Below the pieces are notes generated by a model that saw only the letters and a program-made list of their open reading frames with translations, was not told the DNA's origin and did no database searches. Below, piece by piece: positions 49,680 to 57,895 of a stretch of DNA of 64,000 nucleotides. The DNA comes from JACMRP01 sp047302465. Its GTDB lineage: Bacteria > Bdellovibrionota > Bdellovibrionia > Bdellovibrionales > Bdellovibrionaceae. The position numbers and the translations under genes are program-made. The stretch is taken from positions 868,001 to 932,000 of the forward strand of contig NZ_CP178621.1 in NCBI RefSeq assembly GCF_047302465.1, given 5' to 3'. Numbering within the stretch: the stretch's first letter is position 1; each line of letters opens with the position of its first letter.

Positions 49680-50073
49680 AAGAGTTAAATGGCGTAAGCA
49701 ATTCGTAGGTCGTGCAACTGGTTTTGCAGTTCGCGGTTCAAACTTGGATTTCGGTGACTACGGTCTTCAGGCAACTGAAGAGCACCGTATGACAGCTCGC
49801 CAATTGGAAGCTGCTCGTATCGCGATCTCAAGATCTGTAAAGCGTGGTGGTAAAATCTGGTGCCGTGTATTCCCTAACATTCCAGTAACTAAAAAACCTG
49901 CTGAAACTCGTATGGGTAGCGGTAAAGGTAATCCGGAATACTGGGTAGCACGTATCCTTCCTGGAAAAGTTCTATTCGAAATGAACGGTGTAACTCGTGA
50001 GCAAGCTAAAGAAGCTTTCGAACGTGCGGCACACAAACTTCCATTTAAAACCAGATTCTTGGCTCGGGAGTAG
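49666..50073 (+). CDS. rplP: 50S ribosomal protein L16
   Basis: A 135-residue protein near the A-site. It starts at GTG 49666 inside rpsC (overlap 14 nt), giving LSPKRVKWRKQFVG, with GAGGAGG upstream. RMGSGKGNPEYWVARILPGK is the family block. An open frame extends further upstream within rpsC but is not needed. Confidence 0.96.
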   Translation: MLSPKRVKWRKQFVGRATGFAVRGSNLDFGDYGLQATEEHRMTARQLEAARIAISRSVKRGGKIWCRVFPNIPVTKKPAETRMGSGKGNPEYWVARILPGKVLFEMNGVTREQAKEAFERAAHKLPFKTRFLARE

Positions 50074-50078
50074 TGGAA

Positions 50079-50270
50079 ATGAAATTCACAGAAATTAAAG
50101 ATCTATCAGTAGTAGAACTTAAGAAAAAAAGAGCAGGTTTGAGCGAAGAGCTCTTTCAAGCTCGTATTAAGAACACAATTGGGCAATTATCAAACCCAAT
50201 TGAAATCAGAAACCTTCGCCGTGATATCGCTAAAATCAATACGGCTATTGTTAAAAAAGTAGCTCGGTAA
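50079..50270 (+). CDS. rpmC: 50S ribosomal protein L29
   Basis: A 63-residue two-helix protein at the tunnel exit. ATG 50079 has CGGGAG at eight bases. A GTG at 50073 in frame is too close to that site. LSEELFQARIKNTIGQLSNP is typical. Confidence 0.95.
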   Translation: MKFTEIKDLSVVELKKKRAGLSEELFQARIKNTIGQLSNPIEIRNLRRDIAKINTAIVKKVAR

Positions 50271-50282
50271 TTGGGGAAGACT

Positions 50283-50549
50283 ATGGAAACAAATTCTAGA
50301 GGACGTAGAAACGAAGTCGTAGGCGAAGTGATCAGCAACAAGATGGATAAAACTATCTCTGTTTTGATCTTCAGAATGGTTAAACACAAAAAGTACGGAA
50401 AGTTCGTTAAAAAGACTTCTGTATTCAAAGCTCATGACGAAAAAAATGTAGCGAAAATTGGCGACGTAGTAAAAATCTACGAAACTCGTCCTTTGAGCAA
50501 AACTAAGCGCTGGGCGCTTAGCGAAGTCGTTGAGACAACAAAAGGCTAG
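50283..50549 (+). CDS. rpsQ: 30S ribosomal protein S17
   Basis: An 88-residue primary rRNA-binding OB-fold protein. ATG 50283 follows GGGGAAG; a TTG at 50271 is not used. VVGEVISNKMDKTISVLI and YETRPLSKTKRW match the family. Confidence 0.96.
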   Translation: METNSRGRRNEVVGEVISNKMDKTISVLIFRMVKHKKYGKFVKKTSVFKAHDEKNVAKIGDVVKIYETRPLSKTKRWALSEVVETTKG

Positions 50550-50558
50550 GGTGTAGTT

Positions 50559-50927
50559 ATGATTCAAATGCAAACCAGACTAAACGTAGCTGATAACTCT
50601 GGAGCCAAAGAAGTATTTTGTATCAAAGTACTTGGCGGCTCTAAGAGACGTGTAGCTTCTATCGGAGACATTATTGTTGTTTCCATTAAAGAAGCTCTTC
50701 CAAATGCAAAAGTTAAAAAAGGTGATGTGGCTAAAGCAGTTGTTGTAAGAACTGTTCATAAATTGCGTCGTCCAGATGGTTCATACATTCGCTTTGATGA
50801 TAACTCTGCAGTTCTTATCAATGCTTCTAAAGAGCCAATTGGAACTCGTATCTTCGGCCCAGTAGCAAGAGAATTGAGAGCAAAACAATTCGTTAAGATT
50901 GTTTCTTTGGCTCCAGAAGTACTCTAA
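50559..50927 (+). CDS. rplN: 50S ribosomal protein L14
   Basis: A 122-residue intersubunit-bridge protein. MIQMQTRLNVADNSGAKEV, RRPDGSYIRFDDNSAVLIN and GTRIFGPVARELR are intact. Only 10 nt separate its stop from rplE, so rplX (L24), normally next, is missing here. Confidence 0.98.
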   Translation: MIQMQTRLNVADNSGAKEVFCIKVLGGSKRRVASIGDIIVVSIKEALPNAKVKKGDVAKAVVVRTVHKLRRPDGSYIRFDDNSAVLINASKEPIGTRIFGPVARELRAKQFVKIVSLAPEVL

Positions 50928-50937
50928 GAGGTGTGAT

Positions 50938-51477
50938 GTGAATCGCTTGCAAACTAGATATAACAAAGAAATCGCCCCAGCTTTGATGAAGAAAATGGGT
51001 GCACAGAACGTAATGCAAGTTCCTCGTTTAGAGAAAATTGTATTGAGCGTTTGCTTGAGTGAAGCCGTTCAAAATCCAAAGATTTTGAACACTGTGGTTG
51101 ATGAAATCACTGCAATCACTGGACAAAAAGCTGTTATCACGAAAGCTAAGAAAGCTATCTCTAACTTCAAGTTGAGAGCTGGCATTCCTCTTGGAGTTCG
51201 TGTGACTTTGAGAAGAGAAAAAATGTGGTCTTTCATCGATCGTTTGAACACTTTGGCACTTCCACGCGTAAGAGATTTCCGTGGTCTTCCAAATAAAGGT
51301 TTCGACGGACGTGGAAACTACAACATGGGTTTGAAAGAGCAGATCGTGTTTCCTGAGATCAACTACGATAGAGTTGATAAAGTACGCGGTATGAATATCA
51401 CAATTTGTACAACTGCTAAGAACGATGCAGATGGAAGATCTCTTCTTGAAGCACTCGGCATGCCATTCAGAAAATAA
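50938..51477 (+). CDS. rplE: 50S ribosomal protein L5
   Basis: A 179-residue 5S rRNA-binding protein. It starts at GTG 50938 with AGAGGTG upstream; the in-frame reading from 50899 lies inside rplN. PRLEKIVLSVCLSEA, GIPLGVRVTLR and DFRGLPNKGFDGRGNY are typical. Confidence 0.97.
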   Translation: MNRLQTRYNKEIAPALMKKMGAQNVMQVPRLEKIVLSVCLSEAVQNPKILNTVVDEITAITGQKAVITKAKKAISNFKLRAGIPLGVRVTLRREKMWSFIDRLNTLALPRVRDFRGLPNKGFDGRGNYNMGLKEQIVFPEINYDRVDKVRGMNITICTTAKNDADGRSLLEALGMPFRK

Positions 51478-51491
51478 AAGGTTGGTGTCAA

Positions 51492-51797
51492 TTGGCTCGT
51501 AAAGCAAGTATTGAAAAAAATAATAAAAGAAAAGCTCTCGCGAAAAAATACTTCAAACATAGAGAAGAGCTTCGCACTAAAGCAGTGGACATGAAGCTTT
51601 CTGATGAAGAAAGAGCGTTGGCTCGCAAAAAGCTTCAAGCATTGCCTCGTGATACAAACGTGAACCGTGTAATCACTCGTTGTGAATTAACGGGTCGCCC
51701 GCGCGGTAACTACAAAAAATTTGGTCTTTCAAGACTTGCTTTCAGACAATTGGCTCTTGATGGCAAATTGCCTGGCGTAACTAAGGCAAGTTGGTAA
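51492..51797 (+). CDS. rpsN: 30S ribosomal protein S14
   Basis: A 101-residue protein starting at TTG (51492), supported by the N-terminus ARKASIEKNNKR. Its length and single Cys in TRCELTGRPRG mark the long, zinc-independent form. AAGGTTGG upstream is a weak ribosome binding site. Confidence 0.96.
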   Translation: MARKASIEKNNKRKALAKKYFKHREELRTKAVDMKLSDEERALARKKLQALPRDTNVNRVITRCELTGRPRGNYKKFGLSRLAFRQLALDGKLPGVTKASW

Positions 51798-51807
51798 GAG
51801 GAATACT

Positions 51808-52197
51808 ATGGATACAATTGCACAATTTCTTACAGTAATTCGTAACGCAGGAAAATCTCAACATGAGAAAGTTGATATGCCTGCTTCTAAAGTAAGAGCT
51901 GGTATCGCTCAAATCTTGGCTAACGAAGGCTACATCCGTAGCTTCAAAGTAGCTAAAGATTCTAAGCAAGGTATCATGCGCGTTTACTTGAAGTATTCAG
52001 AAGATGGACAACACGCAATTACATCAATCGACAAAGTGAGCACTCCTGGTCGTCGTTTGTATGTAAAAGCAACTCAGATTCCGAAAGTTAGATCTGGTCT
52101 TGGTATGTGCATTTTGAGCACTAGCAAGGGAATCATGAGTGACAAACAAGCTGCTGAGAAAAATCTTGGTGGCGAACTTCTTTGCACTGTTTGGTAG
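51808..52197 (+). CDS. rpsH: 30S ribosomal protein S8
   Basis: A 129-residue primary 16S-binding protein, repressor of the spc operon in E. coli. MDTIAQFLTVIRNA, and at the end GLGMCILSTSKGIMSDKQA with LLCTVW, are typical. AGAGGA lies before the ATG. Confidence 0.97.
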   Translation: MDTIAQFLTVIRNAGKSQHEKVDMPASKVRAGIAQILANEGYIRSFKVAKDSKQGIMRVYLKYSEDGQHAITSIDKVSTPGRRLYVKATQIPKVRSGLGMCILSTSKGIMSDKQAAEKNLGGELLCTVW

Positions 52198-52204
52198 GTG
52201 AGAC

Positions 52205-52747
52205 ATGTCACGTATTGGTAAAGCCCCAGTCATTTTTGACGATAAAGTTACAATTACTGTAACTCCTAAAAACGAAGTGATCGTAAAAGGTGCTAAAAAC
52301 GCTTTGAACATCGCTATGCAACCTGCAGTGTCTGCAAAACTTGATGGTAAGAAGGTAGTTCTTACTCGTGCTGATGACTCTAAAGAGAGCAAAGCACTTC
52401 ATGGTTTGTACAGAGCATTGATCCAAAACGCGGTTATTGGTGTAACTAAAGGTTTCACTAAAGGACTTGAGCTTCATGGCGTTGGATACCGTGCAAACGT
52501 TGCAGGAAAAAAATTAGAGCTTTCTTTAGGCTTTTCTCATCCTGTAATCTTCGACATCCCAGAAGGAATCGAAATTAAGGTAGATAAGCAAACAGCTATT
52601 AACATTACTGGCGCAAGTAAAGAGCTTGTTGGTCAAGTTGCTGCTAAAGTTCGCAGCTTCCGTCCACCAGAGCCTTATCTTGGTAAAGGCGTTCGTTATG
52701 CTGGTGAGCATATCAGACGTAAAGCTGGTAAATCTGCTGGTAAATAA
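52205..52747 (+). CDS. rplF: 50S ribosomal protein L6
   Basis: A 180-residue protein near the sarcin-ricin loop. MSRIGKAPV at the start, GVGYRANVAGKKLELSLGFSHP in the second domain and RPPEPYLGKGVRYAGEHIRRK near the end are intact. The gap from rpsH is 7 nt. Confidence 0.98.
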   Translation: MSRIGKAPVIFDDKVTITVTPKNEVIVKGAKNALNIAMQPAVSAKLDGKKVVLTRADDSKESKALHGLYRALIQNAVIGVTKGFTKGLELHGVGYRANVAGKKLELSLGFSHPVIFDIPEGIEIKVDKQTAINITGASKELVGQVAAKVRSFRPPEPYLGKGVRYAGEHIRRKAGKSAGK

Positions 52748-52759
52748 TTGAGGTGAGTT

Positions 52760-53131
52760 ATGATGAAATTGAAAATGAGCAAACACACTAGTGAACGCAA
52801 GCAAAACCGCCTCACTAAGAAAATCAGAATCAGAAAGACTGTTAACGGTACTGAAGAGCGTCCTCGTTTGTGCGTATTCAGAAGCGGCAAACATATGTAC
52901 GCTCAAATCGTGAACGATGTTAACGGTCATACTTTGGCTGCAGCTTCTTCTTTGAGCATCGATACCAAAAATTCTGGTAAAGATCTTGCTAAAGAAGTAG
53001 GAATGGCAGTGGCTAAAGTAGCAATTGCTAAGAACATTAAGTCAGTAGTTTTTGACCGTAACGGTTACTTGTATCATGGTCGAGTTAAATCTCTTGCAGA
53101 AGGCGCGCGTGAAGGCGGCCTCAGTTTCTAA
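52760..53131 (+). CDS. rplR: 50S ribosomal protein L18
   Basis: A 123-residue 5S rRNA-binding protein. RPRLCVFRSGKHMYAQIV and FDRNGYLYHGRVKSLAEGAREGGL are typical. ATG 52760 and the next codon (52763) are both possible starts behind GAGGTGA. Confidence 0.97.
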   Translation: MMKLKMSKHTSERKQNRLTKKIRIRKTVNGTEERPRLCVFRSGKHMYAQIVNDVNGHTLAAASSLSIDTKNSGKDLAKEVGMAVAKVAIAKNIKSVVFDRNGYLYHGRVKSLAEGAREGGLSF

Positions 53132-53141
53132 GGAGTAAATT

Positions 53142-53603
53142 GTGGAGAAAGTAACAACAGCAGCAGCTGAATTCGAAGAGCGCGTAGTAGCTATCAACCG
53201 CGTTACTAAAGTAGTAAAGGGCGGCCGTCGCTTTTCATTCGCGGCACTTGTGGTTGTAGGTAACGGCGCTGGCGATATCGGATTCGGTTCTGGTAAAGCT
53301 GGTGAGGTTCCAGAGGCTATCGGTAAAGCAAGCCGTGCAGCTAAAAAGAACTCGAAAGCTATCACTTTGAAAGAGGGCACAATTCCTCACGAAGTTATCG
53401 GTAAATTCGGTGCCGCAAAAGTGATCATGAGACCAGCAGCTCCAGGTACTGGCGTTATCGCCGGTGGTGCAGTTCGTGCGGTCCTTGAGTCTGTCGGCGT
53501 AAAAGACATTCTTACTAAATGTGTTGGTACTCGTAATCCACACAATGCGGTAAGAGCGACAATCGACGGATTGAAGCAACTTAAACAGATGAAGCAAATC
53601 TAG
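53142..53603 (+). CDS. rpsE: 30S ribosomal protein S5
   Basis: A 153-residue accuracy protein starting at GTG with AAGGAG upstream. RVVAINRVTKVVKGGRRFSF and GAGDIGFGSGKAGEVP are typical; TGVIAGGAVRAVLESVGVKD and the RNPHNAVRAT end are intact. Confidence 0.97.
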   Translation: MEKVTTAAAEFEERVVAINRVTKVVKGGRRFSFAALVVVGNGAGDIGFGSGKAGEVPEAIGKASRAAKKNSKAITLKEGTIPHEVIGKFGAAKVIMRPAAPGTGVIAGGAVRAVLESVGVKDILTKCVGTRNPHNAVRATIDGLKQLKQMKQI

Positions 53604-53630
53604 TTCCTTCGAGGAATGTGTAGGTAGAAA

Positions 53631-53816
53631 ATGGCAAAAACATTTGTTGTAACACTAAAAAGATCTCTTATTGGTTGCACTCAAGACCAAAAAGACACTG
53701 TTCGTTGTATCGGTCTTAAAAAGATCCGCGGCAGTGTTGAGGTTAAGGACACCCCAGCTAATAGAGGACAAATCATGAAAGTTCAGCATCTAGTAGATGT
53801 TGAGGTTAAGGGGTAA
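53631..53816 (+). CDS. rpmD: 50S ribosomal protein L30
   Basis: A 61-residue protein. VTLKRSLIGCTQDQKDTVR and GLKKIRGSVEVKDTPANRGQ match the family. The gap of 27 nt from rpsE is the widest in this stretch. Confidence 0.96.
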   Translation: MAKTFVVTLKRSLIGCTQDQKDTVRCIGLKKIRGSVEVKDTPANRGQIMKVQHLVDVEVKG

Positions 53817-53819
53817 TTT

Positions 53820-54257
53820 ATGAGTCTTTTAAGCACACTTGCTCCAAAAAAAGGCGCTAAGCACTCTCCAAAAAGAATCGGTCGTGGTATCGGTTCTGGT
53901 ATGGGCGGAACTGCTACTAAAGGTCATAAGGGTCAACTTGCTCGTACTGGCGGCACTGTTCGTCGTGGTTTCGAGGGTGGTCAAACTCCTATGCACAGAA
54001 GACTTCCTAAGTTCGGTTTCAGCAACGTTGCTTTCGCGACTGAGTTCGATATCGTGAACCTCAGCCAATTGGCTAATTTTTCTGGCGAAGTAACTCCTGA
54101 AGTTCTTCACCAAAATGGTCTTGTTGGTAAAGGCTTAGTTAAAATCCTCGGCAACGGCGAAATTAAAAAAGCTTTGACTGTAAAGGCACACAAGTTCAGC
54201 GCAAGTGCTCAAAAAGCAATTGAAGCTGCTGGTGGTAAAGTAGAGGTAATTAAGTAG
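53820..54257 (+). CDS. rplO: 50S ribosomal protein L15
   Basis: A 145-residue protein. The Gly-rich RIGRGIGSGMGGTATKGHKG and RRGFEGGQTPMHRRLPKFGF are the family signatures. Its TAG shares one base with the secY GTG start. Confidence 0.97.
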   Translation: MSLLSTLAPKKGAKHSPKRIGRGIGSGMGGTATKGHKGQLARTGGTVRRGFEGGQTPMHRRLPKFGFSNVAFATEFDIVNLSQLANFSGEVTPEVLHQNGLVGKGLVKILGNGEIKKALTVKAHKFSASAQKAIEAAGGKVEVIK

Positions 54258-55582
54258 TGTCAGCCGTAGGTAGCATCGCTAAAAATTCAGACCTTAGAAA
54301 TCGCATTTTTTTCACGCTAGCTATGCTAGCGGTGTACCGCATCGGAGTCCACGTTCCGACTCCGGGTGTGGATGGCAGCGCTGTTTTCTCGTTCTTTAAA
54401 GCACAAAGTGCCGGCATTTTCGGCCTCTTTAATACCTTTTCTGGTGGCGCTCTTTCCCAATTCAGTATTTTTGCATTGGGAATCATGCCTTACATCTCTG
54501 CATCTATCATTTTTCAACTTTTGACTTCAGCGGTTCCATATTTGGAAGCTCTGAAAAAAGAAGGTGAACATGGTCGTCGCAAGATCAACCAGTACACTCG
54601 TTATGCTACTGTTATTTTGGCAGTGATCCAAGGTTATGGAATCAGCACTTGGTTGATGCACTCAACAAGTCCTGAAGGCCATTCTTTGGTTCTTGCTCCA
54701 TACGTTGGCTTCCTTCCATTCCAGCTGATGACAATCATCACATTGACTGCAGGTACTTGTTTTATCATGTGGTTAGGTGAGCAGATTACAGAGCGCGGAA
54801 TTGGTAACGGCTCTAGCTTGATCATCTTCACAGGTATTGCTGCTGCAATTCCAAGTGGAGCTAGTCAGCTTTGGGAGCTTGTAAAGTCTGGCGAAATGAA
54901 AGCGCTTGTCGCTATTTTGTTGGTCCTTTTCATGATCGCGATCATCGCGGCAGTTATCTATATGGAAGTTGCTCAAAGACGTATTGCGATTCAGTACTCT
55001 CAAAGACAAGGCACTGGAATGCAGTCTATGCAAACTCCAAGCAGCCACTTGCCAATTAAAATCAACTTCTCAGGTGTTATCCCGCCAATTTTCGCGAGTT
55101 CGCTTTTGATGTTCCCGGCAACAATGGCTCAGTTTGTACAGGCTCCATGGTTGAAAGCCCTTCAGGATTCATTGAATCCTTCTGGGGTTATCTACAATAT
55201 CCTGTTCGTTGCTTTGATTATTTTCTTTGCATTTTTCTATACAGAAATCGTTTTCAATCCTAATGAAGTTGCCGACAACTTGAAAAAGTACGGTGGTTTT
55301 GTTCCGGGAGTGAGAGCTGGTAAAAGCACTTCTGAATATATTCAACGCGTCTTAGACCGTTTGAATGTAGCGGGTTGTATCTACCTTTGCGCAGTGTGTA
55401 TTTTCCCTGTTGTATTGACTAGCCAGATGAATGTTCCATTCCACTTCGGTGGAACGAGTTTGTTGATCCTTGTCGGTGTTGCATTGGATACTGCTCAGCA
55501 AATTCAATCTCATATCTATACTCAAAAATATGAGGGCTTCCTAAAAGGAGCTAAAATCAGAAGCCGAAGGGTGACGTTCTAA
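54257..55582 (+). CDS. secY: Preprotein translocase subunit SecY
   Basis: A 441-residue, ten-helix channel protein. Its start is GTG, overlapping rplO by one base. VYRIGVHVPTPGVD, the plug and helix 2 region LSQFSIFALGIMPYISASIIFQLL, and GIGNGSSLIIFTGI are typical. The C-terminal cytosolic part reads KGAKIRSRRVTF. It overlaps adk by one base. Confidence 0.98.
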   Translation: MSAVGSIAKNSDLRNRIFFTLAMLAVYRIGVHVPTPGVDGSAVFSFFKAQSAGIFGLFNTFSGGALSQFSIFALGIMPYISASIIFQLLTSAVPYLEALKKEGEHGRRKINQYTRYATVILAVIQGYGISTWLMHSTSPEGHSLVLAPYVGFLPFQLMTIITLTAGTCFIMWLGEQITERGIGNGSSLIIFTGIAAAIPSGASQLWELVKSGEMKALVAILLVLFMIAIIAAVIYMEVAQRRIAIQYSQRQGTGMQSMQTPSSHLPIKINFSGVIPPIFASSLLMFPATMAQFVQAPWLKALQDSLNPSGVIYNILFVALIIFFAFFYTEIVFNPNEVADNLKKYGGFVPGVRAGKSTSEYIQRVLDRLNVAGCIYLCAVCIFPVVLTSQMNVPFHFGGTSLLILVGVALDTAQQIQSHIYTQKYEGFLKGAKIRSRRVTF

Positions 55583-56217
55583 TGAACCTCATCCTTTTTG
55601 GGGCTCCTGGAGCTGGCAAAGGAACGCAGTCTGCCCTCTTAATTGAGAAGATGGGTATGACGCAAATTAGCACTGGAGATCTCTTCAGGGCTGCGATTAA
55701 AAATAAAACAGAGTTGGGTGTTAAGGCTCAATCCTATATGGATCAAGGGCAGTTAGTTCCGGACTCTATTGTTATTGGAATGGTTGAAGAAGTTCTTAAA
55801 AGCGGCGTTAAGAATTTCATACTAGACGGTTTCCCAAGAACCGTACCCCAAGCTGAAGCTCTTGATGAGCTTCTCAAAAAGCTAAACCTGTCTATTTCTA
55901 AGGCTATTTTCTTAGAAGTACCTAAGGCGGAGCTTATGAGTCGTTTGACGGGCAGACGGGTATGTAAAAATTGCGGGGCTGTCTTCCACATAGTCAATAA
56001 ACCTTCAAAAACTGAAGGTGTTTGCGATAACTGTGGCGGCCAGGTAGTTCAGCGTAACGACGATAAGACAGAGGTCGTTGGTGCGCGATTAGATGTTTAT
56101 GATCAATATACTAGTCCATTGAAGGATTATTATATAAAGGCTCACAAATACGTAGAGTTGAACGGAAATAGAGATACTGAGGAAGTTTTTTCAGATATTA
56201 AGAAGCAAATTTCTTAA
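55582..56217 (+). CDS. adk: Adenylate kinase, zinc-LID form
   Basis: A 211-residue enzyme interconverting 2 ADP with ATP and AMP. P-loop GAPGAGKGTQ (7-16), AMP site DGFPRTVPQA, and a LID domain with a structural zinc site of Cys128, Cys131, Cys148 and Cys151, as in Gram-positive and some other enzymes. TAATG coupling with secY. map and infA, which often follow, are not present in the next 120 nt. Confidence 0.97.
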   Translation: MNLILFGAPGAGKGTQSALLIEKMGMTQISTGDLFRAAIKNKTELGVKAQSYMDQGQLVPDSIVIGMVEEVLKSGVKNFILDGFPRTVPQAEALDELLKKLNLSISKAIFLEVPKAELMSRLTGRRVCKNCGAVFHIVNKPSKTEGVCDNCGGQVVQRNDDKTEVVGARLDVYDQYTSPLKDYYIKAHKYVELNGNRDTEEVFSDIKKQIS

Positions 56218-56234
56218 AATCTGCAAAATACCCA

Positions 56235-56263
56235 TAGACAAGGGGTTACCTCGGTGTTAATTT
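56235..56263 (+). promoter_or_regulatory. Candidate promoter before rpmJ
   Basis: TAGACA (56235-56240), 17-nt spacer, TAATTT (56258-56263), about 75 nt before rpmJ. It would give the alpha-operon genes a separate promoter. Only fair matches. Confidence 0.4.
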
Positions 56264-56337
56264 TCCGAACCATTTGTGTTTGTGTATGTTTTGGATTCGA
56301 GGCCTTTAGGCTCTCAGTACAGACGTGGGAATAAGTT

Positions 56338-56451
56338 ATGAAAGTTAGACCATCAGTAAAAGCAATCTGCAATAAGTGTAAGATTATTAAAAGAAAAGGC
56401 GTAATTCGCGTAATTTGCGAAAACCCTAAACATAAGCAAAGGCAGGGCTAA
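56338..56451 (+). CDS. rpmJ: 50S ribosomal protein L36
   Basis: A 37-residue protein (MKVRPSVKAICNKCK at the start, ending HKQRQG). The zinc-ribbon ligands Cys11, Cys14, Cys27 and His32 are present, so it is the zinc-binding C+ form. GGGA lies upstream of the ATG. rpsM begins 2 nt after the stop. Confidence 0.97.
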   Translation: MKVRPSVKAICNKCKIIKRKGVIRVICENPKHKQRQG

Positions 56452-56453
56452 TC

Positions 56454-56828
56454 ATGGCACGTTTACTTGGTGTCGATTTACCTAGAAATAAGCGCGTAGA
56501 AATCGCATTGACCTATATTTTTGGTATTGGTCGTCCTCGTGCACGTATGATCTGTAAAGAAGCTGGTATTTCTCAAACTTTGAGAACTGAAGGTCTTACA
56601 GATGAACAAATCGCTAAAATGCGTTCTATCATCGAATCAAGCTTCAAGGTGGAAGGTGATCTTCGCCGTGAAATTGGTCTCGCGATTAAACGTTTGATGG
56701 ATTTGAACTGCTACCGCGGTATCCGCCATCGTAAAGGTTTGCCAGTTCGCGGTCAGAATACACGCTCTAATGCGCGTACTCGTAAAGGACCTAAGAAGAC
56801 CGTAGCGAACAAGAAAAAAGCCGTATAG
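56454..56828 (+). CDS. rpsM: 30S ribosomal protein S13
   Basis: A 124-residue head protein contacting the P-site tRNA. ARLLGVDLPRNKRVEIALTY, then YRGIRHRKGLPVRGQNTRSNARTRKG-like C-terminal region, are typical. GCAGGG upstream serves as ribosome binding site within the rpmJ end. Confidence 0.97.
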   Translation: MARLLGVDLPRNKRVEIALTYIFGIGRPRARMICKEAGISQTLRTEGLTDEQIAKMRSIIESSFKVEGDLRREIGLAIKRLMDLNCYRGIRHRKGLPVRGQNTRSNARTRKGPKKTVANKKKAV

Positions 56829-56842
56829 TTAGGATGAATTAA

Positions 56843-57238
56843 ATGAATACAGTTGAAAAAAAGCCTGTTGCAAAAAAGAAAGTTAAAAGAAACGTTCCTC
56901 AAGGGAACTGCTATATCCAAGCTGGTTTCGGTAACGTTATCGTAACTATCACGGATCCAAATGGTGACACTGTTTCTTGGTCATCTGCAGGTCACTTGGG
57001 TTTCAAAGGTAGCCGTAAAGGCACTCCTTTCGCAGCTCAAGTAGCAGCAGAAGATGCAGCTAAAAAAGCTATGGAAGCAGGTATGAAGTCTTTGGACGTA
57101 TATCTTAAAGGTCCTGGTGCAGGTCGTGAGCCAGCTATCAGAGCTTTGGCTGCAATCGGTATGAGAATCCTTTCCCTGAAAGACGTTACACCGGTTCCGC
57201 ATAACGGTTGCCGTCCACCTAAGCGTAGAAGAATCTAA
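56843..57238 (+). CDS. rpsK: 30S ribosomal protein S11
   Basis: A 131-residue platform protein. A Lys-rich N-terminal tail (MNTVEKKPVAKKKVKR) precedes the core. GFKGSRKGTPFAAQVAAEDA and the end DVTPVPHNGCRPPKRRR are typical. Confidence 0.97.
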   Translation: MNTVEKKPVAKKKVKRNVPQGNCYIQAGFGNVIVTITDPNGDTVSWSSAGHLGFKGSRKGTPFAAQVAAEDAAKKAMEAGMKSLDVYLKGPGAGREPAIRALAAIGMRILSLKDVTPVPHNGCRPPKRRRI

Positions 57239-57249
57239 GGAGATTTGTC

Positions 57250-57876
57250 GTGAGCTGCATTAATCAAGGCGTATGTAAACTTTGCCGTCGCGAAAATATG
57301 AAGTTATTCCTTAAGGGCGATCGTTGTTACACTGACAAGTGTGCATTCGAAAGACGTCCTTATCCTCCAGGACAACACGGACAATCTCGTTTGAAATTCT
57401 CCGAGTTCGCTCTTCAACTTCGTGAAAAGCAAAAAACAAAAAGATATTATGGTGTTTCTGAAAGCCAATTCGTGAAATACGTTAAAGAAGCTTCTCGTTC
57501 TAAAGAGTTGACTGGAACAGCAATGTTGAAGTCACTTGAGATGAGACTTGATAACGTTGTTTACGCATTGGGCTATGCGAATTCCCGTCGTGAAGCAAGA
57601 CAACTTGTGAAACATAATCACTTCCTTTTGAATGGTACTAGAGCAAATATCCCTAGCATCATCGTTCAAAAAGGTGATGTGGTCCAAGTTACTGAAGCAA
57701 GCAAACAAGTGGTTAAAATCCAATCTGCAATGCAAGCTGTTGCAAGAAGATCTATCCCATCTTGGCTTGAAGCTGATCATGCTAACTTCAAAGGTGTTGT
57801 CAAAGATTCTCCTTCAAGAGATGATATTGCACTTCAAGTAGAAGAAAACATGATCGTAGAATACTACTCAAGATAA
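57250..57876 (+). CDS. rpsD: 30S ribosomal protein S4, zinc-binding form
   Basis: A 208-residue primary 16S-binding protein starting at GTG. Cys9, Cys12, Cys26 and Cys31 form the zinc site of the C+ type. RRPYPPGQHGQ and the S4 RNA-binding domain RLDNVVYALGYANSRREARQ are intact. Confidence 0.97.
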   Translation: MSCINQGVCKLCRRENMKLFLKGDRCYTDKCAFERRPYPPGQHGQSRLKFSEFALQLREKQKTKRYYGVSESQFVKYVKEASRSKELTGTAMLKSLEMRLDNVVYALGYANSRREARQLVKHNHFLLNGTRANIPSIIVQKGDVVQVTEASKQVVKIQSAMQAVARRSIPSWLEADHANFKGVVKDSPSRDDIALQVEENMIVEYYSR

Positions 57877-57895
57877 TTTAGTTCTCGGGGGAGAC

